Shown one piece after another: positions 7,449 to 18,756 of a DNA stretch of 30,930 nt (the first letter of the stretch is position 1; each line of letters starts with the position of its first letter). Where the stretch lies: assembly GCA_002284615.2 (NCBI GenBank), contig MU069684.1:184714-215643 (forward strand), in the 5' to 3' direction. The notes beneath the pieces were generated by a model. The model did not search any database, was not told the origin of the DNA, and was given only the letters and a program-made list of their open reading frames with translations. The position numbers were made by a program, and so were the translations under genes. Origin of the DNA: Dunaliella salina (taxonomy: Eukaryota > Chlorophyta > Chlorophyceae > Chlamydomonadales > Dunaliellaceae).

Positions 7449-9130
7449 TAAGAAAGAAAAAGAAAAAAAGGAAAGTCTACGCAAGCCAAAGGCCATGTGC
7501 ATTAAGGGAAGAACCCCTAACAAAAGTTAGAGGCCTCACCAGGGGGCCCTCTACCTAAACTATACAGAACTAGCCTACAAGAAAGCAGGAGACAAAACTA
7601 ATGGGGATGCGGAGGATTGCTTGCCATGCTGAGCGCTTGGACTCTGCTTCTTCCATCCTCAGCCGCCTCCCAGATGCGCCCAGCAAACCCCCTCCCAGAT
7701 GCCCCCTGAAAGCAAAGTGCATGTCTAGTGTTAATGATGGTGAATAATCTTTGGATGGCTTGGTCCCCAAGCTGGGATGCTAGCGATTTAGCTCTTTGTT
7801 TGGTCAGGCCCAGATGTATAAGAGGTGTAATTGTATAATCATTGTAAATCGTGCCACCCACACCAATTAAGATGGTGTGCAAAGTCACTTTGTTATTCCT
7901 GTTTGGGTTTCTTAAGCTGCGTGTTTTAAGTCTGTTTATGATATGGGAATGTTGAGCCTGCGCACATCCTTAAGTGATGAGGGGATTTGTGTCAGTGCAG
8001 ACAGGAGGCCTCAGTTAGCATAACTTTTGGAGACCCCCGGCAAGTCCTTATAAAAAACTACATATTCGGGATCCTTAGATTGAAAGCTATCGATTGGTGT
8101 ATATATGGGACCAATCGGAGGTGGGGGGTGGGTGGTCCCTGAGGGGGGTTCCGAGTTTTTGGGACCCCCCCTCCAGTTTTTTTCTGGGGCACTCTCTCGA
8201 AATTCTAAATATATTTTCAGAATCCTGAGCTTGAGAACTGTCCATTGGCACCCTCTTTGAGGAAATTGGGCAAATTGGGGGGTCTCTGTGCATGGAATAG
8301 AGTCAATGCCACATGGGCATGGGTGTGGGTTGCGGGGGGTGTGACAAGAAGTATGCAGCAAACAAATCCAAACTTTCATGGTAGTGGCAATGCATAATAA
8401 TTCCTTGCACTGCGAAGTCAGAAGGCTATTTGGAGGACTTGCAGGCCAGTTGTGCGTGCCCACAAGGGCAGGCTTGCATAAGCGTCCGCTCCTCAGTTTT
8501 TGCCCCATAACTCTGCTGCAAGTCAATCTTTCACTTCCCTAAGTATGCAGATAGATAGGGAATTTGAAAAGGTGCAGATTGGTACCCTTTTTGTCTGGAA
8601 TGGAGCAAGGGAAGGTGGGGCTGGGGGGTGGGGTGGTCCTTTTGGGCCTGCGGCCCAGAATTTTGCGGGTACGTCCGCCACTTTTTTTTTTAACCCTCCT
8701 GGTGCAGAATTTAAGTTCAAGGAGGGAGATGTCTCTATCTTGTGGGGGGATCTTGGAAGGATCAAGGTGGGCTTGTCTCCCTGGGATAGGGCGCACAAAG
8801 AGAGCATCAGGGCGGCTTTGGTGCCGTGCAGGTGAGGCAGTGCCATTTGGGAAAACCCAGTCTGGAATAGCTCGAGAGATGTTTTCAGGGACTTGTATGC
8901 CTTGATTCTGAAGTCTGTCATGATTGCAACCATCCATGCTAATGAGGGATGAGCCATATTGGCCTTTACTGAGGGCTTCTATACAGAGACTAAGGGCCAA
9001 GTTGTGTCTATTGGTGTGCATCCCACTCATTGTTGGGTTGGTGCACGTAAGCAGAGCATGATAAATGTTGTCCGCACTTGCACAGAGTGGGCATCTATCA
9101 GAACTGAAAAAGTTGAAGTTGGAGGCATGA
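7449..9130 (-). mobile_element. Outer subfamily C copy, 3' part (split by two later insertions)
   Basis: On the minus strand 8709-9130 encodes the zinc knuckle (CPLC at about 9087-9098), MSGMHTNRHNLALSLC, SRPDALFVRP and DISLLELKFCT. 7598-8000 encodes the rest of the nuclease (VTLHTILIGVGGTIYNDYT) and ends in SNPPHPH. The 3' UTR and an AAAAG-type tail reach 7449. A 700-bp element (8002-8701) splits the nuclease just after the E-x-K strand. The 5' half of this same copy resumes at 11752 beyond the inserted copy 9131-11751, with a 9-bp duplication at the break. Confidence 0.85.
8002..8701. mobile_element. Non-autonomous TIR element inserted in retroelement
   Basis: It begins CAGGAGGCCT and ends AACCCTCCTG, so the termini share the inverted 7-mer CAGGAGG. 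It is flanked by GTGCAGA on both sides (7995-8001 and 8702-8708). Removing it and one flank restores the retroelement sequence as in the copy at 9650-9690. Inside are about three diverged direct repeats with ATTGGTACC-like words followed by G-rich blocks (around 8090, 8240 and 8580). No transposase is present. A 7-bp duplication does not decide the superfamily. Confidence 0.65.
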
Positions 9131-9319
9131 AAAGAAAAAGAAAAGAAAAGTAAAGTCTACGCAAGCCAAAGGCCGTGTGCATTAAGGGAAGAACCCCTAA
9201 CAAAAGTTAGAGGCCTCACCAGGAGGCCCTCCACCTAAACTAGACAAAACTAGCCTAGGAGAGAGCAAGAGATAGAACTAATGGGGATCTGGAGGATTGC
9301 TAGCCATGCCCCTGAGCGC

Positions 9320-10480
9320 TCAGACTCTCCTTCTTCCATCCTCAGCCGCCGCCGCGCGCCCAGCAAACCCCCTCCCAGATGCCCTCTGAAAGCAAAGTGC
9401 ATGTATAGTGTTAATGATGGTGGATAATCTTTGGATGGCATGGTCCCGGAGCTTAGATGCTAATGATTTGGCTTTCTGTTTGGTTAGATCCAGATTTATG
9501 AGAGGTAAAATTGTTAGCTCATTGTAAATCGTGCCACCCACACCAATTAAGATGGTATGCAAAGTCACTTTGTTGTTCCTGTTTGGGTTTCTTAAGCTGC
9601 GTGTTTTAAGTCTAGTTATGGTGTGGGAATGTTGAGTCCGTGCACGTTCTAAAGTGATGAAGGGATTTGTGCCCGGGCAGAATTTAAGTTCGACAAGGTG
9701 GATATCTCTATCATTTGGGGGGATCTTGGTAGGATCAAGGTGGGCTTGTCTGCCTGGGATGGGGCGCACAAAAAGAGCATCAGGGCGGCTTTGGTGCCGA
9801 GCAGGTAAGGCAATGTCATTTGGGAAAACCCAATCTGGTATAGTTTGAGAGGTGTTTTCAGGGATTTGTATGCCTTGATCCAGAAGTCTGTCATGATTGC
9901 AGCCATCCATGCTAATGAGGGATGAGCCATACCGGCCTTTACTCAGGGCTTTTACACAGAGACTAAGGGCCGCATGGTGTCTGTTGGTGTGCATCCCACT
10001 CATTGTTGGGTTGGTACACCTAAGNAGAACGTGATTGATGCTGTCCGTATTTGCACAGAGTGGGCATTTAATAGAACTGGAAAAGTTGAAGTTGGAGGCA
10101 TGACTCTGTGTGTACAGTGTATCCGTTCTATACTTCATAAGATTTATTTGCTGTTTAAGGGTTATCTTTGGGCTTTTCCAGAAGGAGTTGCTGATCTCCT
10201 TGTTTGCAAGTTGAGGGGCTGGGTTGTAAACTTCAGTGTTGGCATTGGCGGTGGGTGGTGTGGCATCGTTAAGCTTCTGCCATCTCTGGTAGTGGTATCC
10301 AGAGGTGTCAGCAGAGCCAAGCTTGTGTTTCTTGTGCATGTGTGTTTTAAGTTTGTCGCTCACGTTGGTGAGATAGTGCATCGGAAGCGTGTGGTAGCGG
10401 TGCATGCCATCATTTTGTGTGGAAGAGGTTTTCAATGAAAGCCAATAGAAATTGTGGAAAGGATGGTGTCTGGAAGTGCA
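9320..10480 (-). pseudogene. Retroelement C polyprotein fragment: linker, zinc knuckle, restriction-like endonuclease
   Basis: This frame follows the RNase H fragment after a frameshift, and its apparent start upstream of 10480 is not real. Residues are numbered in the frame opening at 10519. Conserved linker: FHNFYWLSLK, LKTHMHKKHKLGSADTSGY, ISNSFWKSPKITLKQQINL. Knuckle: C152, C155, H163, C168, with an X from the unknown base. The nuclease has RPD at 245-247 and E277-x-K279 (IHLVELKFC), then RARTQHSHTITRL and HTILIGVGGTIYNE. A CCHC knuckle directly before RPD...ELK is the arrangement of restriction-like endonucleases in R2/CRE-type and Dualen-type elements. The last residues read GRAAAAEDGRRRV, while ASNPPDPH lies in another frame just beyond. 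Confidence 0.8.
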
Positions 10481-11751
10481 ATGTCTATGGCGTGAGAGAG
10501 GGCTGCGGTGCGAGCGCAAGCGTCGGCCCCTTCATTTCCTATGATGCCAGAGTGGGCTTTGACTTTGTGAAAATGGATAGGGTGAGGGGAGTGCTCTAAT
10601 ATGGTTGATATTGCATGAATGAGCTCTGCATGTAGGTTATACCTCATGCGCATCGGGTTCAGGGTTTGATTAGAAATTTGAAAAAGGCACGATGCACTAT
10701 CAGTGGCAATCTCAGTTTGCTCGTGTTGGAGTGCCGCAAGGATACCCACAAGTTCTGCTCTGGTGATGGTATTGGGTGGTCCATGGCCATTGGGTTTTAT
10801 GTGCAGTTGCAAGTGTTGGGAGGGTGCAGCAGTGTCGCTTCCTGGTTTGTAAACACCTGAACCAGAAAGGGGTGGGGAGTCGTCATCTTTGTGTTTAATC
10901 ACACTGCCATCAGTGTAGGTGATTTCCCTCCAGTCCTTGACTTTAGGTGTGAACATCTTTTTGAAGTTGTCAGAGGTGAATTCTGCCCTTTCCTGAGGGC
11001 ACTTGTGTGAGCAGCTATGGGTGTCTGGGGGGAGTGATTGGAATTTCTGTTTCCAAGTATTTGATGCTAGGTGTTGGTGGGTACGCAGCGGCGTGACAGT
11101 ATTTAGAGAATCCAAAAATAGCCAACAAGCTTCTGGTGTAACTTGCTTCACATCTTGCTGGAGGGATTGAAACCAGTCTTTGTTTGCGGTATCTAGTATT
11201 TCTCTGGCGTTAGGGTTCCACACAACGATGAGTTGCATAGGATAGGAAGGTGGAGTAGGATTGGTGATGGTATCAAACCAATGTTGTGGTGCTTGGAATT
11301 GGATTTTCCTTGCAGGGAATCTGGCAAGAACTTTTGTAGTATCTGGGTATTGGCTCAGCCAGCTCATATATGCGTTACAGCTGAAGCCTCTCCAGTGGGG
11401 CAGGAGCATGAAGGTGGCAACTGGATCCGTGGAATGGAGGGAGGAGTGCACTGCGTGGCGTAGGAGTTTAAACATCATTTCATCATCGTGTGGAGGATGG
11501 CAGAAGGAGAAGCCAGTGTAGCGCACAGAGAGGGCGTCTTTGTGCACCCCAAAGACCTGGTCTCGGCAGTTTGTGCTGAAATAAGTGTTGTAGGTATTTT
11601 CAAAATCAAGGGGGCTGGAAAACCTCTCCGCTGAGACCATGCACCATTTATGCAGGGCTGATCGGATGTGGGAAGGAGTGATAAACAAGTTTGAATTGAA
11701 AACCTTTTTGCTCTGGGCCAAAAGATTTTTTGGTTGAGCCTTTTGGCGTGA
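10432..11751 (-). pseudogene. Retroelement C polyprotein fragment: PCIF1-like methyltransferase-type domain plus RNase H
   Basis: The frame is open from the element edge and runs 429 codons from 11721. Residues about 33-170 (FSSPLDFENTY, QVFGVHKDALSVRYTG, FCHPPHDDEMM, TFMLLPHWRG, LARFPARKIQFQAPQHW, YPMQLIVVWN) follow the layout I know for the PCIF1 adenine-N6 methyltransferase fold. CHPPH at 74-78 stands where that family has its NPPF catalytic motif. Residues about 268-405 are RNase H, with YTDGS (D271), RAE (E323), ATDSA (D341) and HSGIIGNEGAD (D400), so all acidic residues are kept. After ALPD the frame is shifted relative to the outer copy by a 4-nt difference, giving a false end at 10432. 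The methyltransferase label is inference from pattern. RNase H is secure. Confidence 0.75.
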
Positions 11752-13058
11752 GAGGCATGACTCTGTGTGTACAGTGTATCCTTCGATACTTCATAAGATT
11801 TATTTGTTGTTTAAGAGTAATCTTTGGATTTTTCCAGAAGGAGTTGCTAATCTCCTTGTTTGCAAGTAGAGATATTGGGTTGTGAGCTTCAGTGTTTGCA
11901 TTTGTGGTGGGTGGTGTGGCATCGCTAAGCTTAAGAAGCTTCTGCCATCTTTGGTAGTGGTAGCTAGAGGTGTTAGCAGAGCCAAGTCTGTGTTTCTTGT
12001 GCATGTGTGTTTTAAGTTTGTCGCTCAGGTTGGTGAGGTAGTGCATGCCACCAGTGGGGAAAGCGCGGGAGCGGTGTATGCCATCGTTTCGTGAGGAGGA
12101 GGTCTTCAGTGAAAGCCAACAAAAATTGTGGAATGGGTCCCTGGCATCTGGAAGTGCGATGTCGATGGTGTGAGAGAGGGCTGCGTTGCGAGCGCAAGCG
12201 TCAGCCCCCTCATTTCCTATGATGCCAGAGTGGGCTTTGACTTTATAAAAATGGATAGGGTGAAGGGAGTGTTCCAATGTGGTTGATATTGCATGGATGA
12301 GCTCTGCATGTAGGTGATACCTCCTGCGCATGGGATGAAGGGTTTAATTAGAAATTTGATAGAGGCAGGATGCACTGTCAGTGGCAATTTCAGTTTGCTC
12401 GTGTTGGAGTGCCACAAGGATACCCACGAGTTCTGCTCTAGTGATGGTATTGGTAGGCCCATGGCCATTGGGTTTTATGTATAGTTGCAAGTGTTGGGAG
12501 GGCTGAGTAGTGTCTCTTCCTGGTTTGTAAATACCTGAACCTGATAGCGGTGGGGAATTGTCACCTCTTTATTTGATCACACTACCATCAGTGTAGGTCA
12601 TTTTCCTCCAATCCTGGATTTTCGATGTGAACATCTTTCTGAAGTCGGCAGGGGTGAATGCTGCCTTTTCTTGAGGGCATTGTGCGAGCAGCTAAAGGTA
12701 TCAGGAGGGTGTGATTGGAATTTCTGCTTCCAAGTGTTTGATGCATGGTGCTGGTGGGCAGGCAGTGGCACGGCAGGATTCGAAGGATCTAAGGGTAGCC
12801 GACAAGCTTCTGGAGCATCTTGCTTTATGTCTTGTTGGAGGAGCTGGAATTAGTCTTTGTTTGTGCTATCTAGCGTTACTCTGGCATTAAGATTCCACAC
12901 AACAATGTGTTGCATAGGATAGGAAGGTGGTGTAGGATTGGGTATGGTATAAACCAGTGTTGTGGTGCCTGGAATTGGATTTTTCTTGCAGGGAATTTGG
13001 CAAGCACTATTGCAACATCTGGTTATTGTTTGAGCCAGCTCATATACGCGCCCATATA
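11752..13058 (-). mobile_element. Outer subfamily C copy, 5' part
   Basis: This is the other half of the copy at 7449-9130. On the minus strand it starts near 13058 in the C-terminal part of the methyltransferase-like domain, which is broken by frameshifts (YPMQHIVVWN in the frame 12850-13101). It continues through a degraded spacer (12600-12870) and RNase H (DSASC region about 12385; HSGIIGNEGADACARNAAL near 12190-12240). The intact linker (RDPFHNFCWLSLKT, then LKTHMHKKHRLGSANTSSY, 12331-11765) reaches ACTCATGCCTC at the break. Here RNase H and the linker are in one frame, unlike in the inner copy. Confidence 0.85.
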
Positions 13059-13526
13059 ACTGAAGTACAAGGCATACCACAAACACGTCTGAAATGGCCA
13101 TGTCTCAGAGAAGTGCTGTACACTAATTTTCTGTGCGTAACATGCGGTAACACGGAGGCATGATTTCTGGTATCTGACACTGCAACCTGATAGAGTCTGT
13201 GTGCATAAGTTTGCATGCTTGTTTCAAGTAGAGTGACTGTGCGAGTGATTCTTTTGCAATTGACACTTCTGTACTTAGCACAAGGCTTGTTTTCCATATT
13301 TGTACACAAGTTCAGTTTGGTTTGATTACAGGCACCTTTTGCTTCAGCTAAGTTGCCCTTGCTGGCAGGTGCAGCTGTATAAGCTTATCCCATCCTACCT
13401 AACTAAAAGCACTCAAGTGGGGAGCCTCAGGACCCTCCATCATCACAATGGATGCATGCAACAGAGGCAGCCCTGGAAGAACACTTTCAAGACCATGATG
13501 ATGTTCGAAGAGACGTCCCACATTAA
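13059..13526. promoter_or_regulatory. GNL1 3' region
   Basis: About 470 bp lie between the GNL1 stop (13527, minus) and the 5' edge of the retroelement. On the minus strand TGTAA, the usual volvocalean polyadenylation signal, occurs at 13330-13326, about 200 nt after the stop. It could mark the transcript end. The motif is short, so this is suggestive only. Confidence 0.35.
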
Positions 13527-16500
13527 TCATTGCCCATCGCACGGTCCCTCAGGCCCCGACAAATCCACCCTCAAGGCACCATGATGTTGTGGATCCGAGA
13601 GCACACCATCCCTTGGTGGCAAGAACGCCAGCACCACGCCAGAATGCCCTTGTAAAGCTGCACGCAAAATCCAGTTTCCGGCCCTGAACGCGTCGAGGCG
13701 ACCATGGTGGCCCCGCCAGTTCTTTTTGGCTGCATACGCTTCACAGAGTTCCAACGGAGTCCATTCCTCATCTTCAGCACGTCCCTCATGAGTTGCTCTT
13801 CCTGTGGGCCTTGGCTTTCCCTCTTCAGTGACCTGAGGCAGAACCAGCACAAGAGTCAACCAATGTGTGCCAGGAGCAGAGTCATGTGTGTGGCACTTGG
13901 TCCCTGACTGTGCTTAAGAGACTTCAGAGACTGCTGATCGTTTCTTTCTTGTTTGTGGACCTGTTCTGCTGTGCACTAAAGGGCATATTTAAGAGCTTGA
14001 AGTGCACAAGCTTGCTGTGAGAGCGGTACGAGGCATTAAGATGCCCGCAAAATGAACACCACCTTGCTTGGCTACGCAAGAGCAAACACATCTGTCACAG
14101 ACTTTGCATATCAATGAAACAACATTTATCGTGATCAAATGCATTTACGAGCAAGGTTTTTTTGGTAAGAGAACAAAATTTAAAGAATTTGTTGAAAGAA
14201 AGCAACTGCCAAGGGCAAAACCATGTCCAGTAAGCATGAGAAGGTCACCTGGGCACCTGCCCCCTGAGAACGAAGTTGCTGCTCACCTTGTGGAGGCCCA
14301 GCACCACATGCAAGCGGGGCCACATACGGGCAGCCAGGTAGGAAAGCACAGTGTAAGGGTCTCGACATGAGGCAATGGGCAAGGAGCCAAAGAGTACCTG
14401 CATTCACGTTCATGTGTTACGAACAACACTTCATGAACTCAACAAGAACCGTCAGGCAGACACAGGTAGCAAAATTTGTGGCCAATTTTGTTCAGGAGGC
14501 CTTCTCATCAATTTTCCAATTCCAAGCTCTGAAAAATAGAAAAGGAGGCTAGCTAGAAGCACACACCTTGTTTGACAGACGTAAGCATTTTTTCCCCTAT
14601 TGCTGTGAAAACAATTCATGATTTCATCATTTAGCTGCTCACATTGTTGAATTGAATCCTTCTACAACTATATGCAAACAAACGCCATGCGCACCTGATA
14701 GAAATCAAATACTGTGAAGACACTACCGACCAGAGCATCAGTAGAACGAGGCAAAGCAGCAGCATGCAGACCTTTGTACACTTCTTAACGCTAAAGCTGC
14801 TGCAATTCACCCTATTCTCCTGGGCGTTGGTGGAACCATTTATACTGAGCATACCCTGAAGCAATTCAAACAACTAGGATTGGATCACCAACATGCCACT
14901 AAGCTTGCTAAACAATTAAACATGCTCATTCTGTTCAATATGCCCACAAACTTGTAACCACGCGTTGTGCGATCAAAAACAAGAGAACTGCAGGTACCCA
15001 CAGCCAGGTTCTAGAGCCAGGTGCCTCTAGTAACCCTCCAGGTCCTCACTGGCCTGTCCTGTCTCATACCTTGTGGTGGAGGGGACTCACGGCTCTTTAT
15101 GAGCCAATGTGTCTCCTTTCCTTTAATTGATGTAGGGAGAGTTTCTCTGCCTAAATAGTTTGTCTTTTTCTTCTATTCCCAAACCCTGGCTGCGATTCAC
15201 AGCCAAGATGAAATACTCAGCTCAACAGCCCACAGTGACAAGTTACCTTGCAGAGTGAGCTGCTCTGCTCTGCTACCAAATACTGGAGGTTGGAATGCAG
15301 AAGCAGATGCACTCCTCAAGTGCTTAACACTTCCAAGATCTAAGGGAGGCCTTGAAGGTGCAGCAGATGCGCTTGTGAACAGACGTTGACAAGTATGAGC
15401 TTGATCACTGTAATGCCTTGGCCACATAATGTTAGAAGTGCACCCGTGCACCCGTGACAAGTTTTTACTGGCAGCAAGATTCTGAGACATACCAAGGGAT
15501 GGGCCACGCTCGTCTGCTAGATGTACTTGTTGCAGCAAAATTGCAGATCGAGGTTCGCCCACATACAATACGCGTTTCTATGCAATGTCAATAAATATGG
15601 CAGCGCTCTTGGTGACGCACTTTGGCAGGCACATGCTGCCACATTCTGCACACAAAGGGTAGCACACATATGAGGTCTTCCGAATGATCCTCAGTAAAGG
15701 ATGATTGCGCTGCTGCGTCCTGATTACACAGCAGCATGAGGACAAGACGTTTTGGCAGGAGCACAGCAACCATGGAGCATCATAGGGCGTGGCTTTTGTG
15801 CAGCAGTGTTGTGTTCATGTAGCGGCATCGGCACCGAGGGTTAGGTTCAGGATGAAGCAAAACGGAGAGCTTAACGTGCGCAATGGGCACAGACAATTGA
15901 TTTCAAGGAGCAACCACGCCAGCTTGCATGGAATCTCCAGTGGTGGTATTGGCAGATGCGCTTGTGTCAGGAGCTGCGTCCTGCCCAACATGTGCTACAG
16001 ATCAGGGCAACCAGAGCCAATCGCCTGGTTTAAAAGATGGGTCTGATCAGGTAGAGCACTGTGCTGCAGCTCATCACCATGCTAGATCCATCGAGAGGAC
16101 GTTCTCATCACAGGAAAGGCATATCAGGCTCAGCATGGCACCCTCAGCACATCTGGATGGGATATACGACCCACTGCGCGATCACCAGTTCTGGAGCACC
16201 CACCATGTCACCATCACATTGATGGCAACACAAACCCATGCACACCTGCATGGGGATGCTCACAGCTGCCAAAGGGACTTCTAAGTTGTTCCCTCTTCAA
16301 GACCACCGACTTTGTAATTGAGAACATTCAATTTGTAAGTAAAGATTTGACAAAGCCAGGGGCATCCCGAGTATCACTGTCACATCCATGGGAACACCAA
16401 GCTGTACCCACCTGCATGGGGATGCTCACACCCCGCCGCGGGAACACCAGACCAGGAGCATCCAGCAGCTTCAGGTTGGGCGTCATGAAGTGCGTCTGGT

Positions 16501-18706
16501 TGCGCTTTGTGCGCCCTGGATGGGTGGATGTCGCGACCTTCAGCACAAATGCAAGCACAAAAACAGTGAGGAGGGAGACTTGCGTGTCATTTGTTGCCCA
16601 TCACGCTGTTGCTGATTTGACAGTCCCCAGAAAGAAGTTACTGCTGCAGTGCTCTAATCCCAAAGAACGCCGTGTACAGTGAGCGTTTAGAGTGCAGGGC
16701 CATGTGGAGGCTGTAGTTGGCCACTCATGTCAAGCAGGATTCCTTTCTTACACATCCCAATTCCACGCCTTGTCACGCAAAACCTCAGCAGTCACGGGCC
16801 CTAGGAAAGCAGGAAAAAAGCCCAAATTTATGCCCTCATGGATAATTCTTCCTTGATTTTCCTTGCCAGCCAAATATTTTTCCATCTTCAAGCTTTCCTC
16901 ACTTGCTCACAAATTGAGCTTATGCCCCTGATGTTCTCTGGACAATGCAGCTGCCTATTAAATGAAGGAAAAATGTACAGCACACGCAATGGTTACAATT
17001 CTCCCCCCCCTGCTCTGATAATGAGTGGCTGCTGAGTTTCATGAGCTTACCCTGTGCGCGCCTAACAGCAGGTTCATGGTTGAAGACTTGCCCACATTGG
17101 GCTCGCCCACAACAGCTAACACTAGCGTGGACAGTTGGTGCGTTGCTTGCTCCCCTGCAGCATTGCATCATTTCAGAATTGCAGCGGCAATTGTTGAAAA
17201 CTACCGGCAAGAGTGTTGCGCAGTTTTGCAAGTGTGATACAGTATCAAAAGCACTGCGCAGCATGAAAACCAGCTGTGTGCCCTGTATGTGAGAGGAGAA
17301 ATGACATTGGTTTGCCTTAAAAGAATAAAGGTATACATCATGAGCGGTAGAGTTTGAAATTGGAGGGCATCCATGGTACAGTCAGTCATGCACAGCATGC
17401 TATGCGCGCAGGCAGAGAAGGTCCAAATGCAACTACAAGAGCGTCATGTATCATGTGAGAGCAATATAAATCGGTTTCCTGGCAGGTGAGCAGTAAGTAG
17501 GCTGCGATTCAGCAAGATCTTCTTCACAGGCACCTTTCGCAACCTTCTGACCTGTCCCATGCTCTCCTCCGTTCTGCCCAGAAAAGAAGTGACCGTCGTC
17601 ATCACCTTCACCCTCATTGCTGTCGCTCGCAGCATCACTCCCGCTGCTGTGACCACTGCTGCTGCCCCTCCTGTTTGCCTCAGTCTTCTCTTCCGCCTCA
17701 CTGCTGCCCCTTTCTCCCCTTTCTGTTCCTCTCCTGTCCTCCTCTTCCTCGTCGCTGCTGTAGGTGTGCTGTGGCTGCAACTGCTGCTGCCGCTGCTCCA
17801 GTTCCTGCTCTTGCTGCTGTAACAACGCTTTCCTGGCAGTCTGAGACACCTTGCCGCGCTTGTAAGGAGTGTTGCGTTGCTTTGAAAGCTGCAGCACCTC
17901 CTCTGTATCAGCCCCCACAACCTTCCGTGCCTGCAGCGAGAGAGCAATGTTGGATGTGTTGAAGCCATGGATACTTTGAAGTAACAGTGGTCCACTCTCA
18001 GTGGACGTGTTGAAGTAATGGTGCCATCCAGGTAAAAATCAAAGCCTGTGGGTCACTGTTCCTGAGGGAAGATCAGGACGGAAGCTGGAATTGCTCAAGC
18101 AACTCGACCCACCAGCAGCGAACGAATTATACAACAAGGATTGAAGATGAATAGCCACATGTGAAGTAAGTGAGATTAGGGAGGGCTTGTGCCATTCCTG
18201 ACAAGCGGGCATGAGCGCTTCTTAGGGAAGACATAAGAATGCAGAGACTGCCCAAGACAGTCCCTTGCTTCCCTGTCAACTGCGGCAAGCAGAGCAGCAC
18301 AGCCGCACCAACTCACAAAGTGGCCTCAGGGTTTGGGCCTCAGCGAGTGTGGTTCACAACTAGGAGGTGCATGCTTGGAAGCTCAAGCCATGCCCTGCCC
18401 CCTCCCATTTGCTATTTCTACCTCATCTGCAACTTTTGTGTATGGACGCAGACGCAGAGCACACGTGCTTAGCCTGCATGAGGTGAAGGCACGTAGTAGA
18501 AGGAGTGATCAAGCTTCTGCTCATATCATTCACCTCTATCCTCAGTCTCGTAGCTGGAACGCAAGCACAGAAAAGACTCTAGTGCAAGATCTCTCCCTTC
18601 ATCGCTAAGAGAGAAAAAGGAGGAAAAATGGTACAACAGATGAGGTGTCGGCAGTGCTAATGATCAGCCAATTCTTACAGCCTATGCTATGGAGTTTGAC
18701 ATACTC

Positions 18707-18756
<50 letters not shown>

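Larger units (their letters stand above)
9131..11751 (-). mobile_element. Subfamily C retroelement, best-preserved copy (inner, 2.6 kb)
   Basis: This is a minus-strand insertion into an older subfamily C copy. GAGGCATGA is duplicated at 9122-9130 and 11752-11760. The coding order is methyltransferase-like domain, RNase H, linker, zinc knuckle, PD-(D/E)XK nuclease. Then come a 3' UTR with hairpins (9212-9228, 9197-9210, 9165-9173) and a tail of CTTTT-like units ending at 9131. The frame is open right up to the 5' edge, so the copy is 5'-truncated inside the ORF and any reverse transcriptase lay further upstream. A 4-nt difference from the outer copy near 10470 and another shift near the C terminus show it is inactive. 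One base is unknown (10025). Confidence 0.9.

Noticed and set aside
16920..17264. 114-codon minus-strand ORF as a separate gene
   Set aside because: It overlaps the GNL1 P-loop exon (17051-17154) in the wrong frame. The frame giving GEPNVGKSS with proper splice sites explains the region.
17559..17962. Leu/Ala/Pro-rich plus-strand frames resembling membrane segments
   Set aside because: They are antisense shadows of the Gln/Glu-rich GNL1 exon on the minus strand. CTG/CTC-rich complements give Leu-rich translations.
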